Assembly (NCBI GenBank): GCA_023145375.1
Contig: JAGLDY010000068.1
Coordinates: forward strand, 1-55,512
From: Candidatus Sabulitectum sp.
GTDB lineage: Bacteria > Fermentibacterota > Fermentibacteria > Fermentibacterales > JCC-6
Length of the DNA: 55,512 nucleotides
Direction: 5' to 3'
Each line of letters begins with the position of its first letter. Positions within the stretch are counted from its first letter, which is position 1. A model generated the notes under the pieces. It made no database searches, had not been told where the DNA came from, and saw only the letters and a program-made list of their open reading frames with translations. Both the position numbers and the translations under genes were made by a program. Below are positions 42,972-50,828 of the stretch, piece by piece.

Positions 42972-45162
42972 CAGTTGCTTCCTCCTGCACTGGTTTAACC
43001 AGAACATCTCTGGGTTTGCTGCCTATATACGGTCCCACTACACCCAGCTGTTCCAGCATGTCTATCAGCTTTCCGGCTCTTGAATGCCCCACTCTGAATT
43101 TTCTCTGAACCATGGAAATGGATGCTACCTGCTGAGCTATTACCACTCTTTTTACCTCTTCAAGCAGCGGGTCATCAAGGTCTAATACTCCGGGGTCATA
43201 TAAGTTCCCGTGCTCGTCATCAGGGGGTTCATACTCGAAGGGGAGTTCAGGTTGTTCACGCCAGAAGTCCACAAGTTCTCTGGTTTCAGTTGTGGAGATG
43301 AACGAACCGTGAACTCTAACAGGTTCCGGTGATGCCGCAGGAACAAAGAGCATATCACCCTTGCCAAGGAGCTTTTCGGCACCGTTGAAATCTATGATCG
43401 TTCTGCTGTCAACTTTTGATCCCACATTGAAAGCGATCCTGGAGGGGAAGTTGGCCTTTATCACGCCGGTTATCACATCAACTGACGGGCGCTGGGTTGC
43501 CACCACAAGATGAATACCAGCAGCTCGAGCTTTCCCGGCAAGCCTGGCTATAGGCTGTTCAACATCCCTGCCTGAAGCCATCATCAGATCCGCAAGCTCG
43601 TCAATAACAACAACAATGTATGGAAGGTTCTCTTCTGTTTGATCCGGGCCGATCCTCTTGTTGTAATCACCAATGGATCTGACACCGGCTCTCACAAGAA
43701 GAGAGTATCTGTCCTCCATTTCCTTCACAAGCGCCTCAAGAAGGTATCTTGCTTTTGAGGTCTCAATAACAACAGGTGCCCACAGGTGGGGTATCCCCTT
43801 GTATGCGGAAAGCTCCAGCATCTTCGGGTCAACCAGTGCCAGTTTGACCTGGTACGGGCTTCTTGTGAGAAGGATGGTAGAGATAATAGCATGAACACAA
43901 ACACTTTTTCCACTACCTGTGGCTCCTGCAATAAGAAGATGAGGCATGTCTGTAAGATCCACTATGTAAGGTTCCCCCTCTAATTTCTTTCCAAGCGCAA
44001 CCGGGATCTTTTCATTACTGAACTTCGAAATGATCTCTCGGAGATAAACTGTTTCAGGTATTCTGTTGGGGACCTCAATACCCACAGCACCCCTACCGGG
44101 AATGGGGGCAAGTATCCTGATCCTTTTTGCTGCAAGGGCAAGGGCAAGATCATCAGAGAGATTCAAGATCCGGTTGACCTTGACCCCGACTCCAGGAGTA
44201 AGCTCATATCTTGTTAACACCGGGCCTGGCCGGGAGTCTGCTATGGTGCACTCAACTCCGAAATCCGACAGCGTCTTCACAAGAAGCTTTTCCCTGTCGT
44301 GTATCTCCTTCGGGGTCTGGCCCCGCCTTTCCCCGTCTGCAGGGAGAGATAAGAAGTCCGGCCCTGGAAGCTCATACTGGTCTCCTGTTTCAAGATCGCT
44401 GCTTGGTTCAGCCTTTTTTATTTTTTTCTTCCCGGCTTTCTTTTTCCCGGTGGAAGACCCTGAGTTCAAGTCAACAGGTAGTTTTGTTCTCCTGTTACCA
44501 TTCATAGAAGGCTCATTCTTTCCCGGTTCATCCACTGAGGTCTTCTGTACCCATGGATTACCTGACATTTCTTCCTCCGGTGGATCAACCTCACTGAAAG
44601 ACGATGTATTGTCGGGTTCCCCGGCTGGAACTGTTTTCTTCGGACCGGAGGCTCTTTTTCTGCTCCTTCTTCTGCCCAGAATAGAGTTAATATCTCCGGA
44701 AACATCCCAGCCTGTAAAAACAACCAGGGATATCATGAAAAGCGAGAACAGTCCCACCCAGCTTATTACTCCTCCTGCAAAACCCTGAACTGCCAGCACA
44801 ACCCTCCCTGTAAGTTCACCGCCTGCAAAGTAAAGTAACTCCGGTTTTATCCTGCAGAGAACGAGAGAGATCATGGCGGCGAAGAAGAAAGTGCAGACAA
44901 ATACAGCACCGATGCGGCGCAACCATTTATCAGCAAAATCCAGTCGCAGGATCAGAGAACCCATGAGAAAAAGAGATACGGGCAGGAATACAACCAGTAA
45001 TCCCAGGGAAGAGCTTAAAAAGTCACGTAAACTCTCCATGAATTCCCCCGGCGGAGCCACAAGAGAGACTACTACTGCAAGAGCAGCGGTGAGAAAGAAA
45101 AAGAAAAGAACTGTGCGCCATTTTGCAGGAGGCTGCTTTTTTCTCGATCTTTTTGAGGCCAA
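42955..45162 (-). CDS. ftsK: DNA translocase FtsK
   Basis: 735 residues, TTG start. Four N-terminal membrane helices (to about 155), a short charged linker (about 160-260), then the motor: Walker A AGATGSGKSVCV, VDPK box, Walker B VVVIDELADLMM, and a C-terminal gamma winged helix (AQQVASISMVQRKFRVGHSR) that reads KOPS sites. Pumps chromosome termini through the division septum. Starts one base after the HU-CBM48 gene. Confidence 0.95.
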   Translation of the reverse strand: MASKRSRKKQPPAKWRTVLFFFFLTAALAVVVSLVAPPGEFMESLRDFLSSSLGLLVVFLPVSLFLMGSLILRLDFADKWLRRIGAVFVCTFFFAAMISLVLCRIKPELLYFAGGELTGRVVLAVQGFAGGVISWVGLFSLFMISLVVFTGWDVSGDINSILGRRRSRKRASGPKKTVPAGEPDNTSSFSEVDPPEEEMSGNPWVQKTSVDEPGKNEPSMNGNRRTKLPVDLNSGSSTGKKKAGKKKIKKAEPSSDLETGDQYELPGPDFLSLPADGERRGQTPKEIHDREKLLVKTLSDFGVECTIADSRPGPVLTRYELTPGVGVKVNRILNLSDDLALALAAKRIRILAPIPGRGAVGIEVPNRIPETVYLREIISKFSNEKIPVALGKKLEGEPYIVDLTDMPHLLIAGATGSGKSVCVHAIISTILLTRSPYQVKLALVDPKMLELSAYKGIPHLWAPVVIETSKARYLLEALVKEMEDRYSLLVRAGVRSIGDYNKRIGPDQTEENLPYIVVVIDELADLMMASGRDVEQPIARLAGKARAAGIHLVVATQRPSVDVITGVIKANFPSRIAFNVGSKVDSRTIIDFNGAEKLLGKGDMLFVPAASPEPVRVHGSFISTTETRELVDFWREQPELPFEYEPPDDEHGNLYDPGVLDLDDPLLEEVKRVVIAQQVASISMVQRKFRVGHSRAGKLIDMLEQLGVVGPYIGSKPRDVLVKPVQEEATDESEN

Positions 45163-45163
45163 T

Positions 45164-45694
45164 CTACACCTGCCTTAAAGAATGACCAGATGAATCAGAT
45201 CTGTATCCGGGGTCGGGCTTCCGCTGACCGTCCACAGAAAAAGAATAGTGAATGGTCTGTCCGGAGGACATCAATAACTCTGTAAACCAGCTGCCGTCAG
45301 GAAGCTTCTGCATTGGCGAATCAGCCTGATCCCAGTTGTTAAAATCTCCAACAACTGAAACTGACTGCGCTTGAGAGTAGCCTATACAAAAGAAAGCAAC
45401 CCTGACTCTGGGAGCAAGACTGTTCTGGACAGAGTCTCTTAGGGCCGGGTATGGCCGAAATACAGGACGGTGCCTTGCAGGTATAACCATAACCCCGTTA
45501 TCCCGGGGATCTCTTACCCTTCTCTCCCTGCCCATTCTTGTGCTGAAACAACCGAATCCTCGAAGGAAGATCGAATTCCCCATGCAAAGTGTCTCACTTA
45601 TCACATCAAGAAAGGTCACAAGAACTATCTGAACCTCTTTCATGGTCAAGCCGGTTCTCCTGGCAGTCTCCCGGGCCAGTTCCTCCCTGGTCAT
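45164..45694 (-). CDS. HU/IHF-like DNA-binding domain fused to a glycogen-binding (CBM48) domain
   Basis: About 176 residues; the ATG at 45694 lies five bases after GGAGG. Residues 1-90 form an HU fold: helices REELARETARRTGLTMKEVQ, then IFLRGFGCFSTRMGRERRVR and the arm DPRDNGVMVIPARHRPVFRP (R-x-P-x-x-x-G-x-x-x-I-P-A as in HU). Residues about 95-176 form a CBM48/AMPK-beta type E-set domain: SVSVVGDFNNWDQADSPMQK, LPDGSWFTELLMSSG, YSFSVDGQRKPDPG. HU is normally about 90 residues alone. Both halves look intact and no stop or shift separates them. First gene of a 19-gene operon and directly before ftsK. What links DNA and glucan is unknown. Confidence 0.85.
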   Translation of the reverse strand: MTREELARETARRTGLTMKEVQIVLVTFLDVISETLCMGNSIFLRGFGCFSTRMGRERRVRDPRDNGVMVIPARHRPVFRPYPALRDSVQNSLAPRVRVAFFCIGYSQAQSVSVVGDFNNWDQADSPMQKLPDGSWFTELLMSSGQTIHYSFSVDGQRKPDPGYRSDSSGHSLRQV

Positions 45695-45736
45695 CACACC
45701 CTCCAATGTCTCTTATCTTACCATCTTATGTACCGT

Positions 45737-45765
45737 TGAATAGCAGACAGTATCCCCTTCGTCAA
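45737..45765 (-). promoter_or_regulatory. Promoter of the HU-CBM48/ftsK operon
   Basis: Minus strand TTGACG (45765-45760), 17-base spacer, TATTCA (45742-45737). The start near 45730 gives a leader of about 36 bases with GGAGGG. It overlaps the aroK upstream region, so the two operons may interfere. Confidence 0.6.
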
Positions 45766-45776
45766 GACAGTGATAG

Positions 45777-45782
45777 TATAAT
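45777..45782 (+). promoter_or_regulatory. -10 box 6 bases before the aroK ATG (leaderless candidate)
   Basis: Perfect TATAAT whose expected start falls on or next to the ATG at 45789. There is no Shine-Dalgarno sequence before that codon. A -35 box at the right distance is poor. Confidence 0.5.
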
Positions 45783-45788
45783 TCACCC

Positions 45789-46322
45789 ATGAGAAAGAAC
45801 ATAATTGCACTTGCAGGTCCTCCATGCTCCGGGAAATCCACAGTTGGAAAGATCCTGGCCGTTTCTCTTCAAGCTGATCTCATTGATCTCGATGATCTTG
45901 TTCAATGTGAAAGCGGACACACAATTGAGTGGATATTCTCCCATGACGGAGAGGGAACATTCAGAGCCATGGAGAAAAGAATTCTGGAGGAAGTTCTGGC
46001 TGGAGCCGTGAAAAGAACTGTGGTAGCTCTGGGTGGCGGTGCACTTCTTGACCTGGAGAGCAGGAAACTGATAGAAGAGAAGACGGTTCTTATTACCCTC
46101 TATGCATCACCTGAAACTCTTTCCGGGAGAAACAGCAGGCACACCGGAAGACCTCTTGCAGGAGATCCTGAAATGCTGATGAACCTCATCAGACTGCGGG
46201 AGAAACACTACTCATCTCTGGGTAATACCGTAAATACGGAGAAGGATACAGCCGAAGATGTGGCTGAAACTATCAGGATAAAAGTTCTCCCTCTGTTGTC
46301 TCCTGAAGACCGGCTTTCCTGA
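45789..46322 (+). CDS. aroK: Shikimate kinase
   Basis: 177 residues. Phosphorylates shikimate at O3 (aromatic amino acid pathway). P-loop GPPCSGKST (10-18), DLIDLDDLV (shikimate Asp), GEGTFRAMEKRIL, VALGGGALL, and the lid region GRNSRHTGRPL. Its partner aroE lies opposite at 47285-48022. The last 50 bases overlap the end of the converging radical SAM gene. Confidence 0.93.
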   Translation: MRKNIIALAGPPCSGKSTVGKILAVSLQADLIDLDDLVQCESGHTIEWIFSHDGEGTFRAMEKRILEEVLAGAVKRTVVALGGGALLDLESRKLIEEKTVLITLYASPETLSGRNSRHTGRPLAGDPEMLMNLIRLREKHYSSLGNTVNTEKDTAEDVAETIRIKVLPLLSPEDRLS

Positions 46323-47295
46323 TGGTATTCCTCGCGTGTTCCAGCCCAACATAGAATCTGTCTGAATAGATCGTGTATTCATCTCTGAGCTTCTGAGGGG
46401 TCATGTTCACTGTAATAACATTTGCCCCGGCCTCAAAGCAACGATATTGACCATTCTCCAGCAATCTTTCAAATGTGCTTGTAGCCGGGATAAGAGTAGT
46501 CTTCAAGAACAGTCTCATTGCCGCAATGAACCTCAGTCCAAGTTCAGGGTCCCCTGTGGGTTCATTCTCAAGGGGAGTACCGGCTGCAGGCAGGAAGACG
46601 GATACACTTGACATCTCAACCTGCAGGTCACGGAGAAGGAAAAGATCTTCCACCAGAGAGTCAATTGTCTGACCTGGAAGCCCCAGCAAAGGACCGGAAC
46701 CTATGTGATAGTCGTACCTGCGAAGTGTTTTTAGCCACTCTATTCTGCCATCAAGGGTAAACCCGGGCTTCATCTTCTCAAAAAGCTCCCTGTCCGAGGT
46801 CTCGTGTTTCAGAATGAATTTGTACGCCCCGGCCTTCCGCCAGAGTTCAAGGTCATCCTCCTGATGAACGCCTACACATAGAAGAACACCCATTCCCAGA
46901 GCCTTGATATCGGCAATCACATCTCTCAGCCAGATGGCACCGTAGGATTCGCTTTCAGCTGCCTGAAGAAAGAATGTTCTGATCCCGTTATCGTATGCCT
47001 GCTGAGCAATAGCAAGCAACTCCTGGTGATCAAGAGAGAATCTTATACCATCAGGGTTGTTCAATCGCATACCGCAGTACAGGCAACTGCACCTGCAGGA
47101 ATTTGCGAATTCCACAACTGCCCTTATGAAGGCTTTTCTTCCGAAAACCTCGTCTCTTACCTTCCTGGCTGCCCGGTAAAGAAGATCTGCTTCGTGATCA
47201 GTGCTTGTTAACATCAGCCTGAGATCATCCCTGTTGAAACCGCTTTTCAGTTTCTGTTCTATCCACTCACCGGTTATCATTGTTCTATTTTTCAT
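46273..47295 (-). CDS. HydE-like radical SAM enzyme
   Basis: 340 residues. Cluster motif Cys67-x3-Cys71-x2-Cys74 (FANSCRCSCLYCGMRLNN), then RFSLDHQELLAIAQQAYDNG, and TIM-barrel phrases such as LLGLPGQTIDSLVEDLFLLR and TPLENEPTGDPELGLRFIAA. These place it in the HydE/PylB/BioB group, closest in style to HydE, the [FeFe]-hydrogenase maturase. HydF and HydG are not in the window, so hydrogenase maturation is unproven. It overlaps aroE by 11 bases and aroK head-on by 50. Confidence 0.78.
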   Translation of the reverse strand: MKNRTMITGEWIEQKLKSGFNRDDLRLMLTSTDHEADLLYRAARKVRDEVFGRKAFIRAVVEFANSCRCSCLYCGMRLNNPDGIRFSLDHQELLAIAQQAYDNGIRTFFLQAAESESYGAIWLRDVIADIKALGMGVLLCVGVHQEDDLELWRKAGAYKFILKHETSDRELFEKMKPGFTLDGRIEWLKTLRRYDYHIGSGPLLGLPGQTIDSLVEDLFLLRDLQVEMSSVSVFLPAAGTPLENEPTGDPELGLRFIAAMRLFLKTTLIPATSTFERLLENGQYRCFEAGANVITVNMTPQKLRDEYTIYSDRFYVGLEHARNTIRKAGLQETTEGELLS

Positions 47296-48022
47296 GAAGT
47301 GTTTCCCTTATCCTTTCCAGTACCATTGTTTTCAATTCCTCGTCTGGAGTATGACCAGTCCACAGACGAAATGACTCAGCAGCCTGTTCAACAAGCATTC
47401 TTTCACCGGTTACAACCGGAGAAGAAAGACTGTTCCGCCAGAGCCAGCGGGGATTGTAGTTCAGATCTGCAAAACTCCAGCCAGATGGGATGTCCAATGG
47501 AAATATATCAGTATCATTCCATCCTATCCTTGTGGCATTAACCACAGTAGCCCTGGCAGGCCGATCCGTCTCCGGGATGATCTCTCCCCTGCCAAGAAAA
47601 GTCACCTCTGAACTCTTCAATGCAACTCGAACTGCCCCGGCAACCCCTCCTTTGCCAACTACGAATAATGGAGAAGGTAAAGTTGCAGCCATCACTCTGA
47701 ATCCCGCTACGTCAGTGTTGTAGCCTCTCACTATTCCATCCTTGAAAACCATAGTATTCACCGCTCCTGCAGCTTCAGCTTCCGGAGAAAGAGTGGCGCA
47801 CAGTTTCCCAACTGCGATCTTGTGAGGAACGGTGACATTCAAACCTGTGAACCCTTTTCCTTTAAGGTCGGCTACCATGGTCAGGAGGTTTGCCGATTCC
47901 ACAGGAAAAAGCCTGTAACTGCCATCCATTCGGTAATGCTGCATAAAAATATCGTGTATCACAGGTGAAAGGGAATGGACCAGAGGCCAGCCCAGAAGCC
48001 CTGCTCTGAATTCGAGGTTCAT
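47285..48022 (-). CDS. aroE: Shikimate dehydrogenase
   Basis: 245 residues. Reduces 3-dehydroshikimate with NADPH. Substrate site HSLSP (16-20) and catalytic Lys68 in LNVTVPHK, Asp104 in GYNTDVAGF. The nucleotide part (LFVVGKGGVAGAVRVAL, with GKGGVAG instead of GAGGA) is shorter than usual, and the family averages 270 residues. Overlaps both neighbours. Confidence 0.9.
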   Translation of the reverse strand: MNLEFRAGLLGWPLVHSLSPVIHDIFMQHYRMDGSYRLFPVESANLLTMVADLKGKGFTGLNVTVPHKIAVGKLCATLSPEAEAAGAVNTMVFKDGIVRGYNTDVAGFRVMAATLPSPLFVVGKGGVAGAVRVALKSSEVTFLGRGEIIPETDRPARATVVNATRIGWNDTDIFPLDIPSGWSFADLNYNPRWLWRNSLSSPVVTGERMLVEQAAESFRLWTGHTPDEELKTMVLERIRETLHEK

Positions 48023-49257
48023 CTACGCACTCTGCGGACAGCCTGAAAAAACCTGATCATAACGTCAGCCAGTCCCCGGGGTCTGTAAAAGACAGGCTGG
48101 AAAAGTTCCTCTCCTGGATACAGTTTCTCTGAAAGAGGAGCCCCTTTATAGAGCCTTATAGTTCCAATATTTATGAATGTACTTCCCCATCCCAGTGTTA
48201 TTCTGGCCCGCGCCATGAACAAGAATTTTTGTAGCAGGGCAAAGAAATTCTCTCCTGGAGATGCGCTGAAAAAGTTGATGCCTACGGTGAACCCTGTCTC
48301 TCTGGCTTTTTTCACAACAGGCCACAATTGTTTGAGAGAACCCCCTTTACCCATGAGCTTCCAGCCCTTTCTGGTAATTACATCCGGGGAGAAGTCAATC
48401 CATCTGCATCCGGCACTGTAAAGGTCTCCCAGACTTTCCAGAGGTACTGCTTCCGACAGCCATGCTCCCCACGGAGGTACATTCCCGATCTTTGACATAG
48501 CATCGATCAGCTGCCTGTAGTAATCCACAGGATGATCAAAAACTGAGTCAACGAACATGAAACTGTCAAAACCCTGCTTAATGATCTCCCTGATATCCAT
48601 AAGAACACGATCAATGGGCCTAATACGGAAGCCATTGCCACTCAATGATTTATAGGTGCAGTAAGCACAGTTAAAAACGCATCCTCTTCTTGTCTGAACA
48701 CCAACCGAACCCTTTCCAGGATAGTCAGAGGCGGGAAAGACCGAGTAATCCGGAAGGGACATGTCCTCAAGAGATGGTCTGGGGGGTGTTGCTATACGAT
48801 CATTTAACCAGGGCGGCTCAGGGGCCCCCCTCAAATGCTCCAGCAACTGCGGGAGAGCAATATCTCCCTCGCCAACCATTGCATAGTCAATTCTAGGCCA
48901 GAGTTTCAGTATTCTTTCCGGGTATATGGAGAAGCCGGCACCTCCCACAACAACAGTGCCTTCCCATTTACCAAGCACATCCATCACCACTCCGAAAGAA
49001 TCAAGATACCAGTGCGTAACGGGATATGAACTGTCATCAATATTCCTTACGGAGACAGCCACAAGATCGGGTCTGATGGTGTCCAGCCTGGTCTTCAAAG
49101 CCTCTTCGGGGAACTCCTCCAGACTCAGATCTATACCAGAACATTCATGAGAATCAAGTGCTCCTGCCAGACAGGCAAGCCCTATGGGATAGATAGGTGC
49201 CTCTCTTCTACCAACCGGAGACTGAACAAGAAGGACTCGCAAACAAACTCCATTCAT
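48019..49257 (-). CDS. B12-binding radical SAM protein
   Basis: 412 residues. N-terminal cobalamin-binding Rossmann-like domain (about 5-150: LLVQSPVGRREAPIYPIGLA, VVVGGAGFSIYPERIL, GEGDIALPQLLEHL). Radical SAM core with Cys193-x3-Cys197-x2-Cys200 (TRRGCVFNCAYCTYKSLSG). Such enzymes methylate or rearrange unactivated carbons; the substrate is open. A TTG a few codons in (49239) has GGAG upstream and is an alternative start. Confidence 0.85.
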   Translation of the reverse strand: MNGVCLRVLLVQSPVGRREAPIYPIGLACLAGALDSHECSGIDLSLEEFPEEALKTRLDTIRPDLVAVSVRNIDDSSYPVTHWYLDSFGVVMDVLGKWEGTVVVGGAGFSIYPERILKLWPRIDYAMVGEGDIALPQLLEHLRGAPEPPWLNDRIATPPRPSLEDMSLPDYSVFPASDYPGKGSVGVQTRRGCVFNCAYCTYKSLSGNGFRIRPIDRVLMDIREIIKQGFDSFMFVDSVFDHPVDYYRQLIDAMSKIGNVPPWGAWLSEAVPLESLGDLYSAGCRWIDFSPDVITRKGWKLMGKGGSLKQLWPVVKKARETGFTVGINFFSASPGENFFALLQKFLFMARARITLGWGSTFINIGTIRLYKGAPLSEKLYPGEELFQPVFYRPRGLADVMIRFFQAVRRVRR

Positions 49258-49264
49258 TTGACCT

Positions 49265-49292
49265 TTGCCTCTGCAACTTCATTTACTATAAT
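49265..49292 (+). promoter_or_regulatory. Promoter of the membrane HD-GYP pair, with a symmetric -10 box
   Basis: TTGCCT (49265-49270), 16-base spacer, TATAAT (49287-49292). The overlapping ACTATAAT reads ATTATAGT on the other strand, so the same box could serve the divergent B12 radical SAM gene. Confidence 0.6.
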
Positions 49293-49324
49293 GAAAAAAC
49301 TATTCCTGCACATATTGCACATTA

Positions 49325-49332
49325 AGAGGAGG
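49325..49332 (+). promoter_or_regulatory. Shine-Dalgarno site before an AUA codon
   Basis: AGAGGAGG ends five bases before ATA at 49338. No ATG, GTG or TTG exists at this distance, although the frame from 49338 encodes a proper N-terminus. It decides the start of the following gene. Confidence 0.6.
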
Positions 49333-49337
49333 ACCCC

Positions 49338-50828
49338 ATAGACAGAAAAAGAAGAGAGCAACTGGTTTTCTTCCTGATAACCGGACTGTTGTTTGTTGCA
49401 GGAACTGCTGTCCTGTCACAGAACAAAGCCATTTCAGCTCTGATATGCACAGTGGGTATAGCTTCTTCCTTTCTGGTTCTCGAAATGAAAAGTGGTCCCT
49501 TAACTCTCTTTCCTGTGCTCTCCTGGCTTGCATTTATATTCGGCGGCACAGTTCCCGGTATCATAACCACACTGGCTTCCATCTTTCTGGGACTGGGCTT
49601 CCACTGGACATCAAGGCAGACAAGATTCCATTTTCTCAGTTACATTCCCGTGGCTGTCCTTTTCTCCCTTACTATCCATGCAGGACCCCGGACAGATCTG
49701 TCGAGCCTGCTCCTGATACCAGCGGGTATTCTGCTGCAGATAATGTTCTTTGCTGTTATTCGCACAGTCACGCTGCAATCCACGGTAATGATCTCAACAG
49801 CCTGGCTCATCAATGGAATATTCGCCTACATCATTTATTTCTTTATTTCCGAAAACGGCTTTACTGGAGGGTTTGTTGTTCTCGTTGTCATGCTGATCTC
49901 CCTTGTTTATGATTTTCATTCCAGAAAACGGCTTGACATGTCCACTGACAGGATAAGAACCCTCTCTCTGCAGAACAGACTGGTAAGCTCTCTTTACAGT
50001 GACAATGACACTTTTGAACTGTACTTCATACTTGGTGACCACATCTGGACAATGCAGGGAAAACCTGTCGCAATTAAGGTTCCTGACACTCCATGGAATC
50101 CTTATGTAATAGAAAAACATGGACAATGGCAGGTGGTTTCAACAGAACACTCGGTATTTATTGCAGGCGGGAACGCCGCTGCGGAACTGAAATCCCTGAG
50201 CACTCCGGATCTGAAGGAAACACTGGAATTACTGGAAACTGTATGGAAAGCCTCATTCAGTAAGAGAAGGCTTGAGAACGCGTTTCTCGGCGCAGCAATG
50301 ATGTTCGTGCAACTGGCGGACAGAAAAGACTCTGATACGCACCTTCACTCTGTGAGAGTCTCAAAGACCGCGGTAAAACTTGCAGAGATACTGGGCATTC
50401 CGGACAGTGACATCCTTCAACTAAGGGTGGGCGCACTGCTTCATGATATAGGTAAGCTGGCGGTCCCGGGAGATCTTATCATGAAAAAGGGACTTCTTAC
50501 CGCATCAGAAAGAAATGTAATAGAATCCCACCCCAGAGCAGGAACAAAACTTCTTGGCCCCCTTCAGAGATACAGCAAAGCATTCGATATAATACTGCAG
50601 CACCACGAGCACATAGACGGCAGCGGCTACCCGGAAGGCCTGAATGGCTCTTCCATATCACTTTTTGCAAGGATTGTTGCTGTGGCGGATGTCTTTGATG
50701 CAATTACCTCTCCCAGGGCCTATCATCTGGGTAAACCGGATCAATTTGCACTGAAGGAGATCATGAAATACCGGGGGATATACTTCGACTCAACCGTTGT
50801 TGATGCACTGGAGGAACTACTACCGTGA
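49338..50828 (+). CDS. Membrane-bound HD-GYP protein (cyclic di-GMP phosphodiesterase)
   Basis: About 496 residues if begun at ATA 49338: DRKRREQLVFFLITGLLFVA gives the charged head and first membrane helix. A TTG at 49389 is the first standard codon but has no ribosome site and cuts that helix; a frame stop lies at 49323. About six to seven membrane helices (to about 190), a short cytoplasmic linker, then HD-GYP: HDIGK at 369-373 and HHEHIDGSGYP from 422. All catalytic residues are present. Coupled by a 4-base overlap to a degenerate paralogue. Confidence 0.88.
   Translation: MDRKRREQLVFFLITGLLFVAGTAVLSQNKAISALICTVGIASSFLVLEMKSGPLTLFPVLSWLAFIFGGTVPGIITTLASIFLGLGFHWTSRQTRFHFLSYIPVAVLFSLTIHAGPRTDLSSLLLIPAGILLQIMFFAVIRTVTLQSTVMISTAWLINGIFAYIIYFFISENGFTGGFVVLVVMLISLVYDFHSRKRLDMSTDRIRTLSLQNRLVSSLYSDNDTFELYFILGDHIWTMQGKPVAIKVPDTPWNPYVIEKHGQWQVVSTEHSVFIAGGNAAAELKSLSTPDLKETLELLETVWKASFSKRRLENAFLGAAMMFVQLADRKDSDTHLHSVRVSKTAVKLAEILGIPDSDILQLRVGALLHDIGKLAVPGDLIMKKGLLTASERNVIESHPRAGTKLLGPLQRYSKAFDIILQHHEHIDGSGYPEGLNGSSISLFARIVAVADVFDAITSPRAYHLGKPDQFALKEIMKYRGIYFDSTVVDALEELLP

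Noticed and set aside
46273..47295. Biotin synthase call for the radical SAM gene
   Set aside because: Cluster motif spacing fits the whole group, but the surrounding phrases match HydE better and no other biotin gene is present.
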